64,000 bases of DNA, taken from the NCBI RefSeq assembly GCF_025639885.1, contig NZ_CP106738.1, positions 3,782,001-3,846,000 of the forward strand, read 5' to 3'. The notes below the pieces were generated by a model. It saw only the letters and a list, made by a program, of their open reading frames with translations, ran no database searches and had not been told where the DNA came from. The stretch's first letter is position 1. Each line of letters begins with the position of its first letter. Below, piece by piece: positions 25,043 to 33,756 of the stretch. This DNA comes from Roseovarius pelagicus. GTDB lineage: Bacteria > Pseudomonadota > Alphaproteobacteria > Rhodobacterales > Rhodobacteraceae. The position numbers and the translations under genes are program-made.

Positions 25043-25729
25043 TCAGCCGCGCGGGTCGTAAATATCGGACAGGTCCGCCCGTTGGGTGCGAAACCCGTTA
25101 GCAGGGTGATCCGGGTCGGCATATCCAAAGGAAATGGCGCATAGGACGTTGCGGTCATCGGGCAGGTCAAAATGCGCCCGGATCATGGCCGGAAAGGCGG
25201 CAACCGATGCTTGAGCGATGGTGGCGACGCCCCGCGCGGTGGCCGCCAGGCAGAATGCCGTCACGAATCCGCCCGTATCCATTGCCGCATAGGGACCAAG
25301 GTCCGCATCGGCATGCACGATTGCGACATGCGGTGCGCCAAAGAGGTGATAGTTTTGCATGGTCTGGGCTGCACGCCCAGTACGATCGCCGCGCTCAATT
25401 CCTACCGCTTCGTAAAGTTGAAAGCCGCAGGTCCGGCGGCGTTCGCCGTAGGCCCCTTTATAGGCGGTCGGCCATGGCATGTCGGGGGCAGGTTCGGCCG
25501 CTTTTGCCGTTTCGACCAATGCAGTGCGGAATCTGTCAGTGGCCACGCCGTGTGTCACGGTCACCTGCCACGGTTGCGCATTGCACCATGACGGCGCGCG
25601 ACCGGCGTCGCGGATGATTCCACTGATGGTCTCGTCAGGCACGCTTTGCGACAGAAAGGCGCGGCAGCTATAACGCGCAGTCAGAAGATCGCGCAGGATC
25701 GCGGCACGATCGGCGTCGTAATCTTTCAT
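25043..25729 (-). CDS. Nitroreductase-family flavoprotein
   Basis: A 228-residue member of the nitroreductase family, FMN-dependent NAD(P)H oxidoreductases. RYSCRAFLSQSVPDETI matches the FMN-binding N-terminus, GRAPSWCNAQPWQVTV the second conserved block, and TARGVATIAQASVAAFP the later helix. The physiological substrate is unknown. Its ATG overlaps the stop of the upstream zinc-ribbon gene (TGATG), so it is translationally coupled to the XpaC/TelA cluster and may be its last gene. Confidence 0.88.
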   Translation of the reverse strand: MKDYDADRAAILRDLLTARYSCRAFLSQSVPDETISGIIRDAGRAPSWCNAQPWQVTVTHGVATDRFRTALVETAKAAEPAPDMPWPTAYKGAYGERRRTCGFQLYEAVGIERGDRTGRAAQTMQNYHLFGAPHVAIVHADADLGPYAAMDTGGFVTAFCLAATARGVATIAQASVAAFPAMIRAHFDLPDDRNVLCAISFGYADPDHPANGFRTQRADLSDIYDPRG

Positions 25730-26847
25730 CACATCGCCCCTTCGTTCAGCGCCAGTGCAAAGCCGACGGCTCCGGCGATCAGAAGTCCGATCAAGACTGC
25801 AAAACCGATTTTCCACGCGGACCAGGGTCGTGCGCCCTGAACACGACCCGTGCGGCCATTGACCACGAACCGATAAGATTTGCCACGATATTTGTATGCG
25901 GCGAGCCATACCGGTAGCAGGATATGCTTGAACGTTACGTCATTGACCTGTGTCTGGATGTCGTGAATGCGCTGGCGGTCACCGCCGATATCGAACCTGA
26001 CATCGCGCGTGATGATGCTGTCCATATGGCTGCGTGCCTGCACAAAGCCTTCTTCGAGAGGCACAGAGTAAGCCTCGGCGCGGAAACCTGCAAGGAATTC
26101 AGGGCGATAAGGTTCCAGCGCCCCGAGGTCCCATGGTTGCAGGCCGTCTGTGTACTGCTTTGGCAATGACCGCGAGGCAAGCACCAGTACGTCGTCGAAG
26201 AACCGCGCGACCCGGCCGGTAACGCCTCGCCAGCGCACCTTGGCCACGCGGACCTGCTGGCGTTTGCCATTGCGCATGACAGTGCGGGTTTCATAGTAGA
26301 CAGTGCCGCGCTCGCCGCGGTAGGCGGATTTCGTATCGGCATCGAAGGTCCAGTAGGGCACATAGATGCCCTGTAGCTTGCGCCCCTTGCGGGCGTATTC
26401 CTGCAGGCCATTGGGGGCGAACCACAGTTTGCCAAGCCAATCGGTCATGGCGGCACGCGCGGTTTTTTCATCAAGGGCAAAGGGCAGCACACCACGCGGC
26501 TTAATATGGCGGCTGGTGCCTGTGTCTGTCACCACAGGGGTTGCGCAAAAGGGGCATTCGGCAGCGTGATGACCGGGGTCGAATTCGACCTGTGCCGCGC
26601 AATTGGGACATTGCAGAACCCGCGTTTCTTCCATGTCCTGATCGGGCAGATCGACGGCGATGGCACGATCAAAATTAAGCTCTGCCAAGGGATTGGCCCA
26701 AGGGCTGTCATCGGCGACAGGTTCGGTGTTGCCGCAGTGGTCGCACACCAATTGACTCGTTTCAGGAGAAAAGCGGAAATCCGAGCCGCAGTTATCGCAG
26801 GGGAAGCGGTGGGTTTCAGATGGCGTGTCAGCGACGGGCGAGGGCAT
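25729..26847 (-). CDS. Zinc-ribbon membrane protein (TFIIB-type zinc finger, YdjG-like)
   Basis: A 372-residue protein. Two zinc ribbons open it: CDNCG...CDHCGN (residues about 17-39) and CPNCA...CPFCATP (about 80-103). A long soluble middle has TFDADTKSAYRGERG and HILLPVWLAAYKYRGKSYRFVVNGRTG. The C-terminus is a single membrane helix (IGFAVLIGLLIAGAVGFALA). This layout recalls B. subtilis YdjG, which is encoded beside the SPFH protein YdjI and a PspA homologue in a membrane-stress operon. Here too an SPFH gene is directly upstream. The role is probably membrane surveillance, but that is inference. Confidence 0.75.
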   Translation of the reverse strand: MPSPVADTPSETHRFPCDNCGSDFRFSPETSQLVCDHCGNTEPVADDSPWANPLAELNFDRAIAVDLPDQDMEETRVLQCPNCAAQVEFDPGHHAAECPFCATPVVTDTGTSRHIKPRGVLPFALDEKTARAAMTDWLGKLWFAPNGLQEYARKGRKLQGIYVPYWTFDADTKSAYRGERGTVYYETRTVMRNGKRQQVRVAKVRWRGVTGRVARFFDDVLVLASRSLPKQYTDGLQPWDLGALEPYRPEFLAGFRAEAYSVPLEEGFVQARSHMDSIITRDVRFDIGGDRQRIHDIQTQVNDVTFKHILLPVWLAAYKYRGKSYRFVVNGRTGRVQGARPWSAWKIGFAVLIGLLIAGAVGFALALNEGAM

Positions 26848-26869
26848 AGTGTGGTTGTCCTTGGAATTT

Positions 26870-26892
26870 GAGTATTTTTACCAAGAAGAATG
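26870..26892 (+). repeat. Dispersed intergenic motif, copy inside the reverse-strand operon
   Basis: GAGTATTTTTACCAAGAAGAA lies in the 95-base gap between the SPFH and zinc-ribbon genes, oriented against transcription of both. It resembles the copies near 551, 33757, 38457 and 53908. Confidence 0.55.
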
Positions 26893-26942
26893 GCAAGGAC
26901 CACGCGATCTGTCTGAAGACATATGCGCGGACCTTGCGAGGG

Positions 26943-28064
26943 TTAACCAGCGGGCGGGGGCGGCGGCATCACGGTAAAGAGCTGGGCCAGTTCGGCCACG
27001 TCCTCTGCTTGCAGCCAGCCGTCCTGTCCGGCGGTCCAGACGTGACTTTGTCGGGTCAGTTTGCCGTCACGCACCATGCGGCCCATGGCTGCCTTGGAGT
27101 AGGGGCCGTGAGTCTCGCCATTTTCTGCGATGTGCCATACACGCTCGACCGGCGGCGGGGGCGGCATCTGGGACGAGGGCGCGTTCGTGGCAGGGGCTGT
27201 GCCCCATGGGCCGCTCTGATCGGCCATCTGCTGCGCCATGGCAATGCCCATACCGGCGCCCATGCCCGCAGCCATGCCGCCACCAGCCGGGTTACGGGCG
27301 GCCTCTGTCATCGCCTCGGCGGCGCTATATTGAGTGTAGCGCCCCAGATCACCGGCCACCCCGACGGATGTGCGTTTATCCAATGCGGCCTCGACCGCGG
27401 GTGGCAGTGAGATATTCTCGATGTAAAGCTCGGGGATAGAGAGACCGTATCCGGCGACTGTCTGGCTGATTGCAGCGGCCACCAGCTTGCCCAGATCAGC
27501 GGTGTTGGCGGCCATGTCGAGGACCGGAATACCCGACGAGGCGATGACGCGGGAAAACTCCTGCACAATGATATTGCGGATTTGATAGCTGATCTCGTCC
27601 ATGGTGAATTCGCCATCGGTGCCGACGATTTCCAGCAGGAATTTGGCCGGGTCAGCCACGCGCACGGAATAGGTTCCGAAGGCGCGCAGGCGTGTGGGGC
27701 CGAACTCCGGGTCGCGCAACATGATCGGGTTCTTGGTGCCCCATTTCAGATCGTTGAAACGGGTGGTGTTGACGTAATAAATCTCGGACTTGAACGGGCT
27801 TTTAAAACCATGATCCCAGTGTTGCAGTGTTGTCATGATCGGCATGTTGTTGGTTTCGAGCATGTAGAGACCGGGGGTGAAGACATCCGCCAGTTGCCCC
27901 TCGTGGACAAAAACCGCCGCCTGTCCTTCGCGCACGGTCAGCTTGGCGCCGTACTTGATTTCGTGTCCTTCGCGCTGGAACCGCCAAACCATCGTATCAC
28001 GGGTGTCGTCGGTCCAGTGGATGACGTCGATGAATTCGCCGGTGAGAAAATCGAAAATACCCAT
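26943..28064 (-). CDS. SPFH-domain protein with C-terminal GYF_2 (DUF4339) domain, YdjI-like
   Basis: A 373-residue protein. Residues about 10-250 are an SPFH/band-7-like domain of the kind named virion core protein/YdjI, with FGTYSVRVADPAKFLLEIVG and the long helix region ending in AALDKRTSVGVAGDLGRYTQY. A Gly/Met-rich linker (GGGMAAGMGAGMGIAMA) and a Pro run lead to a GYF_2 module, WHIAENGETHGPYSK...HVWTAGQDGWLQAEDV. SPFH proteins form membrane scaffolds; GYF_2 modules probably bind proline-rich partners. The protein itself ends in a Pro run. The start has AGGAG at normal spacing. It belongs to the xpaC-telA operon. Confidence 0.85.
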   Translation of the reverse strand: MGIFDFLTGEFIDVIHWTDDTRDTMVWRFQREGHEIKYGAKLTVREGQAAVFVHEGQLADVFTPGLYMLETNNMPIMTTLQHWDHGFKSPFKSEIYYVNTTRFNDLKWGTKNPIMLRDPEFGPTRLRAFGTYSVRVADPAKFLLEIVGTDGEFTMDEISYQIRNIIVQEFSRVIASSGIPVLDMAANTADLGKLVAAAISQTVAGYGLSIPELYIENISLPPAVEAALDKRTSVGVAGDLGRYTQYSAAEAMTEAARNPAGGGMAAGMGAGMGIAMAQQMADQSGPWGTAPATNAPSSQMPPPPPVERVWHIAENGETHGPYSKAAMGRMVRDGKLTRQSHVWTAGQDGWLQAEDVAELAQLFTVMPPPPPAG

Positions 28065-28085
28065 CTGGTGATCTCCTGTTTGTAA

Positions 28086-29084
28086 TTAGCTGGGGCCGAT
28101 GCCGCGTTGCGCGATCAATTCGCGTAGTATCGGCCGTGCCTCTTCGGCAGTCATGCCGGGCGTCAGGCGGGGCGAGTAGAGCAGGCGCAGCAGTTCTTCG
28201 TCGTGGGTGGTCAGCAGCGCAAATTCATCGTCATCGTTAAAGATCGATGGTCGCGCGCGCGGGCTGTCGTTGGCGAGGCCAAGCCCTTGGGCGAGTTCCT
28301 CGTGGATGCACGAGCGGCGCATCAGGTCCGGGTGTTCCGCCCGGATAAAGGCGATGGCGCGGCGATAGGTGTGATCGTCCTTGGTGTCCGAGAACGCGAC
28401 CACCAGACAGTGGATCGAGCGCGGCAGTGTCTGGAACAGCAGCACCGACGACTGGTTGATGTTGGGCACCAGTTGCTGAATGCGCGTCACAGCAGCGCCG
28501 CGGTCATCTTCGCCTACGATCAGCACGTGAAAATTGGCATCCTGAGTGGTGCCTGCCGAAATCGGGTGCCCGGTGATCCGTGCCAGACGGTCGGCATAGG
28601 CCACGACGTTTTGCACGTCGGTCTTGCGCTGTGCCTCGGGTACGGAATCGCCGAATTCGACCTTCATGCGTACCGGCGTCGTCCATTTGCGCAGCCCGCC
28701 CGCCTGACCGTTGGATCGGGCGAGGCCGCGATTGCGTTCGTATTCGTCATAGAATGCGATGCGTTCGAAATTGCGCAACAAATCGTTGTCGGAATAGGGG
28801 GTATCGACACCGCCACCACCGCTGCGCAGCAGACCCTGAGCCAGCAGGTTCGCCTGAACCCGACTGTAGTATCGCGCCATGTTCTGGCTGCGCACTGATG
28901 GGCCGGTGGCATGCGGAGTGGGAGTGGGTTTCAGGTTCGTTGGGCGCGCCTTTGGCGATGTGGACGGTGGTGTCACGGGCATATCGCACGCAGCCAGAGC
29001 CACGAGCCCAACGCCCATAACCGCCGCCCTTATGATCGCCACGATGCCCAAGCCGCGGTTACGCACCGGCTGCCGTGCCGACAT
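28086..29084 (-). CDS. DUF2927 lipoprotein, possible metalloprotease
   Basis: A 332-residue exported lipoprotein: signal helix then lipobox ALAA-C (Cys about 33). A Pro/Thr/Ser-rich linker precedes the DUF2927 domain. Near its end it has CIHEELAQGLGLANDSP, a HExx-type motif, followed by SIFNDDDEFALLTTHDE. This could form a zinc peptidase site, but the second His of HExxH is absent and no activity is proven. GTG at 29090 and ATG at 29084 are both possible starts; ATG was used. It overlaps the telA 3' end by 26 bases, so the two are coupled in one operon. Confidence 0.78.
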   Translation of the reverse strand: MSARQPVRNRGLGIVAIIRAAVMGVGLVALAACDMPVTPPSTSPKARPTNLKPTPTPHATGPSVRSQNMARYYSRVQANLLAQGLLRSGGGGVDTPYSDNDLLRNFERIAFYDEYERNRGLARSNGQAGGLRKWTTPVRMKVEFGDSVPEAQRKTDVQNVVAYADRLARITGHPISAGTTQDANFHVLIVGEDDRGAAVTRIQQLVPNINQSSVLLFQTLPRSIHCLVVAFSDTKDDHTYRRAIAFIRAEHPDLMRRSCIHEELAQGLGLANDSPRARPSIFNDDDEFALLTTHDEELLRLLYSPRLTPGMTAEEARPILRELIAQRGIGPS

Positions 29085-30256
29085 TGTCACCGGTGCCGTC
29101 GCCGCGTGCCTTGGCCGATGCCAGCGTGTCGCGCAGATCGGCTTCCATCTTCTTGAGGTCGGTTTCGGCAGCGGCGCGGCGGGCCTTGCCCTCGTCTGCT
29201 ATTTGCAGGGACTCCTCGATCGTGCCGATGAGGTCGGCATTGGCCTGTTTCACGGCCTCTATGTCGAACACACCACGCTCCATCTCGGTGCGAGATCATC
29301 TTGTTGCTCTCGCGCAGATTTTTTGCGTTCGCGGTCAGCAACTCGTTGGTCAGGTCGTTGGCATCACGAACGGCAGCGGCAGCTTCGGCAGAGCGTTGGA
29401 TGGTCACCGCCTGTGCCAGCTGAGTTTCCCACAGAGGCACGGTGTTCACGAGGGTCGAGTTGATTTTGGTTACGAGGCTTTTGTCGTTTTCCTGCACCAA
29501 TCGGATCGAGGGCAGGGATTGCATCGTCACCTGACGTGTTAGTTTCAGATCGTGCACCCGGCGTTCCAAATCATCGCGCGCGGCGCGAAGATCGCGCAGT
29601 TCCTGCGCTTTCATTACCTGATCTTTTTCGGGCGCCTTGGACACTTTGGCTTCCATTGCGGGGATGTCTTTTTCGTCCAGTACCCGCAGCTTCTCTTCGC
29701 CTGCCGCGATGTAGAGCGCCAGCTCGTCATAGAAGGCCAGAGTTTTCTCATAGAGCATGTCGAGCGATTTGATGTCTTTGAGCAGCGTGTGCTCGTGCTG
29801 GTGCAGATCTTCAGTCACCTTGTCGATCTGGCCCTGTACTTCTTCAAACCGTGCTGTGAACTTGGCGAAGGGGGCCGCACGGCCCAGCAGACGCTCCCAC
29901 CATGTGCGTTTGCGCCGCACATCCAGTTCTGAGACGGAAAAGCCGCGGATCGTGGTAACGATCCCGCGCAGGCTGTCGCCCGCGGGGCCAACATCCTTGT
30001 TGCGCACGCCCTGAAGCATGGACTGTGAAATGACTTGTAACTCTGCCTGCGCGGCAGACCCGAAGGAGACGATTGATTGCGTATCCTCCATGTCGATCTC
30101 GCCCATGCGCTTCTTGATCGCATCGCTAAGGGGTTTGTCGGCATCCTTGAGTAACACGATATCAGTGGCGCCTTTGGGCTCTGGCAGCACGACGGCGCTG
30201 ATCTCTTCGACTTGGGTCAGTGTGGCAGCGGCCTTTTGACGGACTGTGTCGGACAT
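29059..30256 (-). pseudogene. telA: TelA-family toxic anion resistance protein, frameshifted
   Basis: TelA/KlaA family (tellurite resistance and, more broadly, envelope stress). From ATG 30256 the frame is normal for about 319 residues, rich in long helices (for example GKFTARFEEVQGQIDKV-like segments and AQELRDLRAARDDLERRVHDLK). At SNKMI the frame breaks. The expected RTEMERGVFDIEAVKQAN continues in another frame down to TAA at 29059. Removing one base in CGAGATC (plus strand 29291-29297) restores a protein of about 398 residues, the usual family length. As read, translation ends out of frame at 29087. It lies between xpaC and a DUF2927 lipoprotein. A sequencing error is a real alternative to a mutation. 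Confidence 0.83.
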
Positions 30257-30269
30257 GTGATGTTTCCTC

Positions 30270-31166
30270 TCAACTCGGGGAATTATGCGTGAGGTGAACG
30301 CCTTCGCGCTCAAGGCGTTCGCGCAGCACTTCGATTTCGACCTCGAGATCACTGTGGCTGTCGCGTAGGAGTTTCTGGGTTTTGGCGTCGAAATTCGTCT
30401 CAAGATCGCGCAGCAGGGTGAGATAATCCTCTCGCGCCTGTTTATCGGCGCTGCGAGCATAGATATCCGCAAACTTGATCGTCGCATCACGCGCACCCAT
30501 CAGATAGACGCCCATGTACTTGCGGGCGGCTGTCAGGTCGCGTGGGTCTTCCTCAACAGTGCGGAGCATATCGCGGACTGCGTCCTGAAACCGCTCCAGC
30601 CGGGCTTCGATCTGACGATCGCCCGCGCGTTTGATCGCGTCACTCATTGCCGCCAGATGGGCCTCGGCCTTTTCAACCGCACGAGCGACACGATCCGTCT
30701 GGAACTGGTCAATGCCTTCCATGCCTTTTGATTTCATCGGATCGATGCCGAACGAGAAAATATGCAATCCGGTGGTGACGCCGCCAAACAGCAGCGGCGC
30801 GACCAGACCGGGCTCGACCTTGTAAGCTGCGATGGCGATACCCAGACCGGCCAGCGCGGATGAGAACATCTTGCGCGGGATGCCGGGCGCGCGCGCCACC
30901 TTGCGACTGGCGAATTCGGCCTCGGCGCGCAAACCATCGCGCAAGAGCCACGCCGACAGGGCCAGTAGCCCCGCGGCGACAACGCCCAGCGTCAGTCCCG
31001 CCGCACCGGACGTGAGCGAGGTAAACAACACCAGAGCAGCCGGCAGGAACATCAGGTTCGACCGAGCACCTGCGGGGTCCACCCGTACAGATGCGCGGCG
31101 TGGTCCTGCGCCGTCAGATGCGTCGGATCCATCCGGGCTGAACTTACCACCGTATTTCTGGGCCAT
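30270..31166 (-). CDS. XpaC-family (5-bromo-4-chloroindolyl phosphate hydrolysis) membrane protein
   Basis: A 298-residue protein of the XpaC family, which is nearly always encoded next to TelA. The N-terminus is polar (MAQKYGGKFSPDG). Two or three membrane segments follow at about residues 35-80 (NLMFLPAALVLFTSLTSGAAGL...) and near AGLGIAIAAYKV. A charged, helical C-terminal half ends LRERLEREGVHL. It has no known enzymatic residues; the family name comes from a phenotype. The start at 31166 was chosen because the upstream frame belongs to other genes. The stop is 14 bases before telA. It is the second gene of the operon, after a small membrane peptide. Confidence 0.85.
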   Translation of the reverse strand: MAQKYGGKFSPDGSDASDGAGPRRASVRVDPAGARSNLMFLPAALVLFTSLTSGAAGLTLGVVAAGLLALSAWLLRDGLRAEAEFASRKVARAPGIPRKMFSSALAGLGIAIAAYKVEPGLVAPLLFGGVTTGLHIFSFGIDPMKSKGMEGIDQFQTDRVARAVEKAEAHLAAMSDAIKRAGDRQIEARLERFQDAVRDMLRTVEEDPRDLTAARKYMGVYLMGARDATIKFADIYARSADKQAREDYLTLLRDLETNFDAKTQKLLRDSHSDLEVEIEVLRERLEREGVHLTHNSPS

Positions 31167-31171
31167 ACCCG

Positions 31172-31390
31172 TCAAAGCCCCCCGAGAAAGCCGCTGGTCA
31201 CACCCAGCATAAGCACAAGTAGCGCCACAAAACCGACTTTCTGCATTGTCGTTCTCCTTGCGATACTTCCTGACAGTCCACGCACGGCAGTTTGACTGTC
31301 TTCGGTTGCACGCGAAACCGATGAGACGACCATAGCAGCCAATGCAATCAATACCATGATTGCGCAAACCAATAAAAATGCACGTCCCAT
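31172..31390 (-). CDS. Small membrane protein preceding xpaC, with an internal start
   Basis: An open frame of 72 codons with two hydrophobic helices. The second half, from ATG 31246, is a 24-residue peptide (MQKVGFVALL...GGL) with its own excellent ribosome site, AAGGAGA, eight bases upstream. The upstream start at 31390 (MGRAFLLV) has no clear site. The short product alone is therefore a serious alternative to the full one. The stop is five bases before the xpaC start, implying coupling. I do not recognise a family; a short Gly-rich helix suggests a partner or regulator of the XpaC/TelA membrane proteins. Confidence 0.55.
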   Translation of the reverse strand: MGRAFLLVCAIMVLIALAAMVVSSVSRATEDSQTAVRGLSGSIARRTTMQKVGFVALLVLMLGVTSGFLGGL

Positions 31391-31507
31391 TCGGTATCTG
31401 GTTTCCGTTTCTGACCTTTATCGCCTTGGTTAAAACCTAAGTGATGGAGGGACTGGTTGCTAGGGGGAACCTGCGTGACCGGTCCCCCCTGTTTTCTGCG
31501 CTGCGAT

Positions 31508-32326
31508 TCAGTGCGATTTACCGGCGCGACGTTCGGCGTTCAATTTTCGGGTATAGCCCGATTGGATGACTTCGACCGCAACCAGAACCACCACGCTGAA
31601 ATAGAATGTCGTCTTGGACATTGGCACCACTTCGTAACCAAAGAACTTTAACGCCAATGTGTCGTCATGCATGGCATGCGCGGCCGCTTGCCCGGCCTCG
31701 CCTAACAAAACGACGCCGACGATCAGCAGGATGAAGAGGCCCAGAACCTCGTACATCCGGTTTTTCTCTAGAAAACGGGTGACTCCATCGGCCAGCACCA
31801 GCATCGCCAGCCCTGACAGGATGATCGCAAAGGCCAGAATCGGAAAGACATCCGTGATGGCTAGCGCTGACAGCACGGAATCGAACGAAAAGATCAGATT
31901 GGTGAGAACAATAAGCGCGATCACTTTGGCCGCCGATTTGCCTCCCTTATCTGCCAGATCGGCATTCAGATGCTCGACGCTCAGCATGTGTGCGATTTCC
32001 TGAACCGCCGTATGTATGATGAAAACACCTCCGAACACAAAAACGCAGGTGGCGAAATTCACCCCGCCCTCGATCACGCCGGTCCAGTTGAGTATGAAAA
32101 ACGGCTCTGCCATCGCGTCGATCAGCCGGATCATCACGAACAGCAGCACCACCCGCAGCACAACCGCGATGATGATCCCCCACATGCGCACCGCCTTTTG
32201 CATGGCCACAGGTGCACGTTGCGATTCGATCGAGATGTAGAGAAGATTGTCAAAGCCTAGAACAGCCTGAAGAAAACATAGCATCAACAGATTGCCGAGG
32301 TTTTCAGCGGTCAGAAGGTCTGCCAT
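31508..32326 (-). CDS. TerC/YjbE-family integral membrane protein
   Basis: A 272-residue TerC-family protein with about seven to eight membrane helices. The family pattern is clear: NLLMLCFLQAVLGFDNLLYISIES carries the conserved acidic residue in an early helix, and VLTNLIFSFDSVLSALAIT the matching one in the second half. TerC proteins are linked to tellurite resistance, and some members to manganese export during exoenzyme metallation. Its position beside xpaC/telA, on the same strand but about 120 bases upstream of that cluster, supports a common stress role. The start was set at MADLLTAENL. Confidence 0.88.
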   Translation of the reverse strand: MADLLTAENLGNLLMLCFLQAVLGFDNLLYISIESQRAPVAMQKAVRMWGIIIAVVLRVVLLFVMIRLIDAMAEPFFILNWTGVIEGGVNFATCVFVFGGVFIIHTAVQEIAHMLSVEHLNADLADKGGKSAAKVIALIVLTNLIFSFDSVLSALAITDVFPILAFAIILSGLAMLVLADGVTRFLEKNRMYEVLGLFILLIVGVVLLGEAGQAAAHAMHDDTLALKFFGYEVVPMSKTTFYFSVVVLVAVEVIQSGYTRKLNAERRAGKSH

Positions 32327-32427
32327 CGGTAAGGTCCCCAAAGTCGTGTCACTTGATCATCGGTTTGACCCGGGAACGCGCCGGGTTGTCAAACCCTAAC
32401 TTTGCTGGGGACGTGTCTGTTCCCGTG

Positions 32428-33219
32428 TCAGTCGGACCGACGCTTGCGCTTGGGTGTGGGGCGTTGTGTCTTTGGCTTGGCGCCCTTGTCCTCCATCCCC
32501 AGTTGGTCACGCATGACACGCGGGCGCACCTCTTCGACCTCGCCGGGTTTGAGCTGCGCCAGTTGGAACGGCCCATAGGAGACACGGATCAGACGGTTCA
32601 CGGCCAGTCCGACGGACTCCATCGCGCGGCGCACTTCGCGGTTCTTGCCCTCGCGCAGCGCCACGGTGGCCCATGCGTTCGCGCCGGTCTGTCGGTCCAG
32701 CGTGACAGTCATGGGCTGAAAGCGTTCACCGTCCAAGGTTAGTCCCTGACGCAACGGTGCAAACGTGTCGTCCGTCGGGCGGCCTTTGACCCGCACGCGG
32801 TATTTGCGCAGCCAACCGGTGCTGGGCAATTCCAGCTTGCGTTTTATGCCACCATCATTGGTCAGCAGGATCAACCCCTCGGAACTGATGTCGAGCCGCC
32901 CGACACTCATCACGCGGGGCATGTCCTCGGGCAGTTCGTCAAAAATCGTTGCCCGGCCTTGTTCATCGCGGGCCGTGGTAACCAGCCCGGTTGGCTTGTG
33001 ATAGAGCCAGAGGCGCGCGGGCTCAGGCGCATTTAACGGTTTGCCGTCGACGGTGATGCGGTCCTTGTCGGTCACGTTCAGCGCAGCGCGGTCAATCTTG
33101 ACGCCGTTGACTGTGACGCGACCTGTCTCAATCAGTCGTTCAGCCTCGCGGCGGCTGGCGACACCGGCGCGGGCAATGACCTTGGCGATACGGTCGCCGG
33201 GAGGGGGCTTTTGGCTCAT
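32428..33219 (-). CDS. rRNA pseudouridine synthase, RsuA/RluB family
   Basis: A 263-residue enzyme isomerising a uridine in rRNA. An N-terminal S4 RNA-binding domain ([30 protein letters not shown]) precedes the synthase domain with the catalytic Asp in [18 protein letters not shown]. The C-terminal tail is basic ([16 protein letters not shown]). RluB and RsuA/RluF cannot be separated by eye; the tail and length favour RluB. It diverges from tadA with about 60 bases between starts. Confidence 0.9.
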   Translation of the reverse strand: MSQKPPPGDRIAKVIARAGVASRREAERLIETGRVTVNGVKIDRAALNVTDKDRITVDGKPLNAPEPARLWLYHKPTGLVTTARDEQGRATIFDELPEDMPRVMSVGRLDISSEGLILLTNDGGIKRKLELPSTGWLRKYRVRVKGRPTDDTFAPLRQGLTLDGERFQPMTVTLDRQTGANAWATVALREGKNREVRRAMESVGLAVNRLIRVSYGPFQLAQLKPGEVEEVRPRVMRDQLGMEDKGAKPKTQRPTPKRKRRSD

Positions 33220-33282
33220 CCGCCCCGCTTAGCCGAAACGGGGCCCTTGCGAAAGCGCAGATCGTGCGGCAGGACAAGGCGC

Positions 33283-33738
33283 ATGAGTTTTACCAGCCAT
33301 ATGGATATCGCCCTGACCGAGGCGCGCGCGGCGGCCCAACGCGGCGAGGTGCCGGTGGGCGCGGTGTTAATTGCGCCGGATGGGAAAGTGGTTGCGCAGG
33401 CAGGCAATCGGACCCGGGAATGGGCCGATCCTACTGCCCATGCCGAAATTCTGGTGATTCGTGCGGCCTGTTCTGCGCTGGGGTCAGAACGGCTGCCGGG
33501 GTATGCGCTCTATGTGACGCTGGAACCTTGCGCGATGTGCGCAGCCGCGATCGCCGCAGCGCGTGTGGCTCGGCTCTATTTTGGTGCGTCTGATCCCAAA
33601 TCGGGCGGTGTTCTGCACGGTGCGCGGGTTTTTTCGCACAGCCAAAGCCACCATATACCCGAGGTGTATGATGGAATCGCAGCAGACGAAGCTGAAGGCC
33701 TGCTCAAGAGCTTCTTTTCCGCCCGCCGAGCGCAATAG
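33283..33738 (+). CDS. tadA: tRNA-specific adenosine deaminase TadA
   Basis: Deaminates A34 to inosine in the anticodon of tRNA-Arg(ACG). The 151-residue cytidine-deaminase fold has the zinc and catalytic motif HAE (in DPTAHAEILV) and PCAMC (in LEPCAMCAAA), plus the substrate loop LYFGASDPKSGG. The start at 33283 (MSFTSHMDIAL) was preferred because the upstream frame runs into the divergent neighbour. It stands alone, with an intergenic motif copy after it. Confidence 0.94.
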   Translation: MSFTSHMDIALTEARAAAQRGEVPVGAVLIAPDGKVVAQAGNRTREWADPTAHAEILVIRAACSALGSERLPGYALYVTLEPCAMCAAAIAAARVARLYFGASDPKSGGVLHGARVFSHSQSHHIPEVYDGIAADEAEGLLKSFFSARRAQ

Positions 33739-33756
33739 GTTTTCGTGCCTCCGGCG

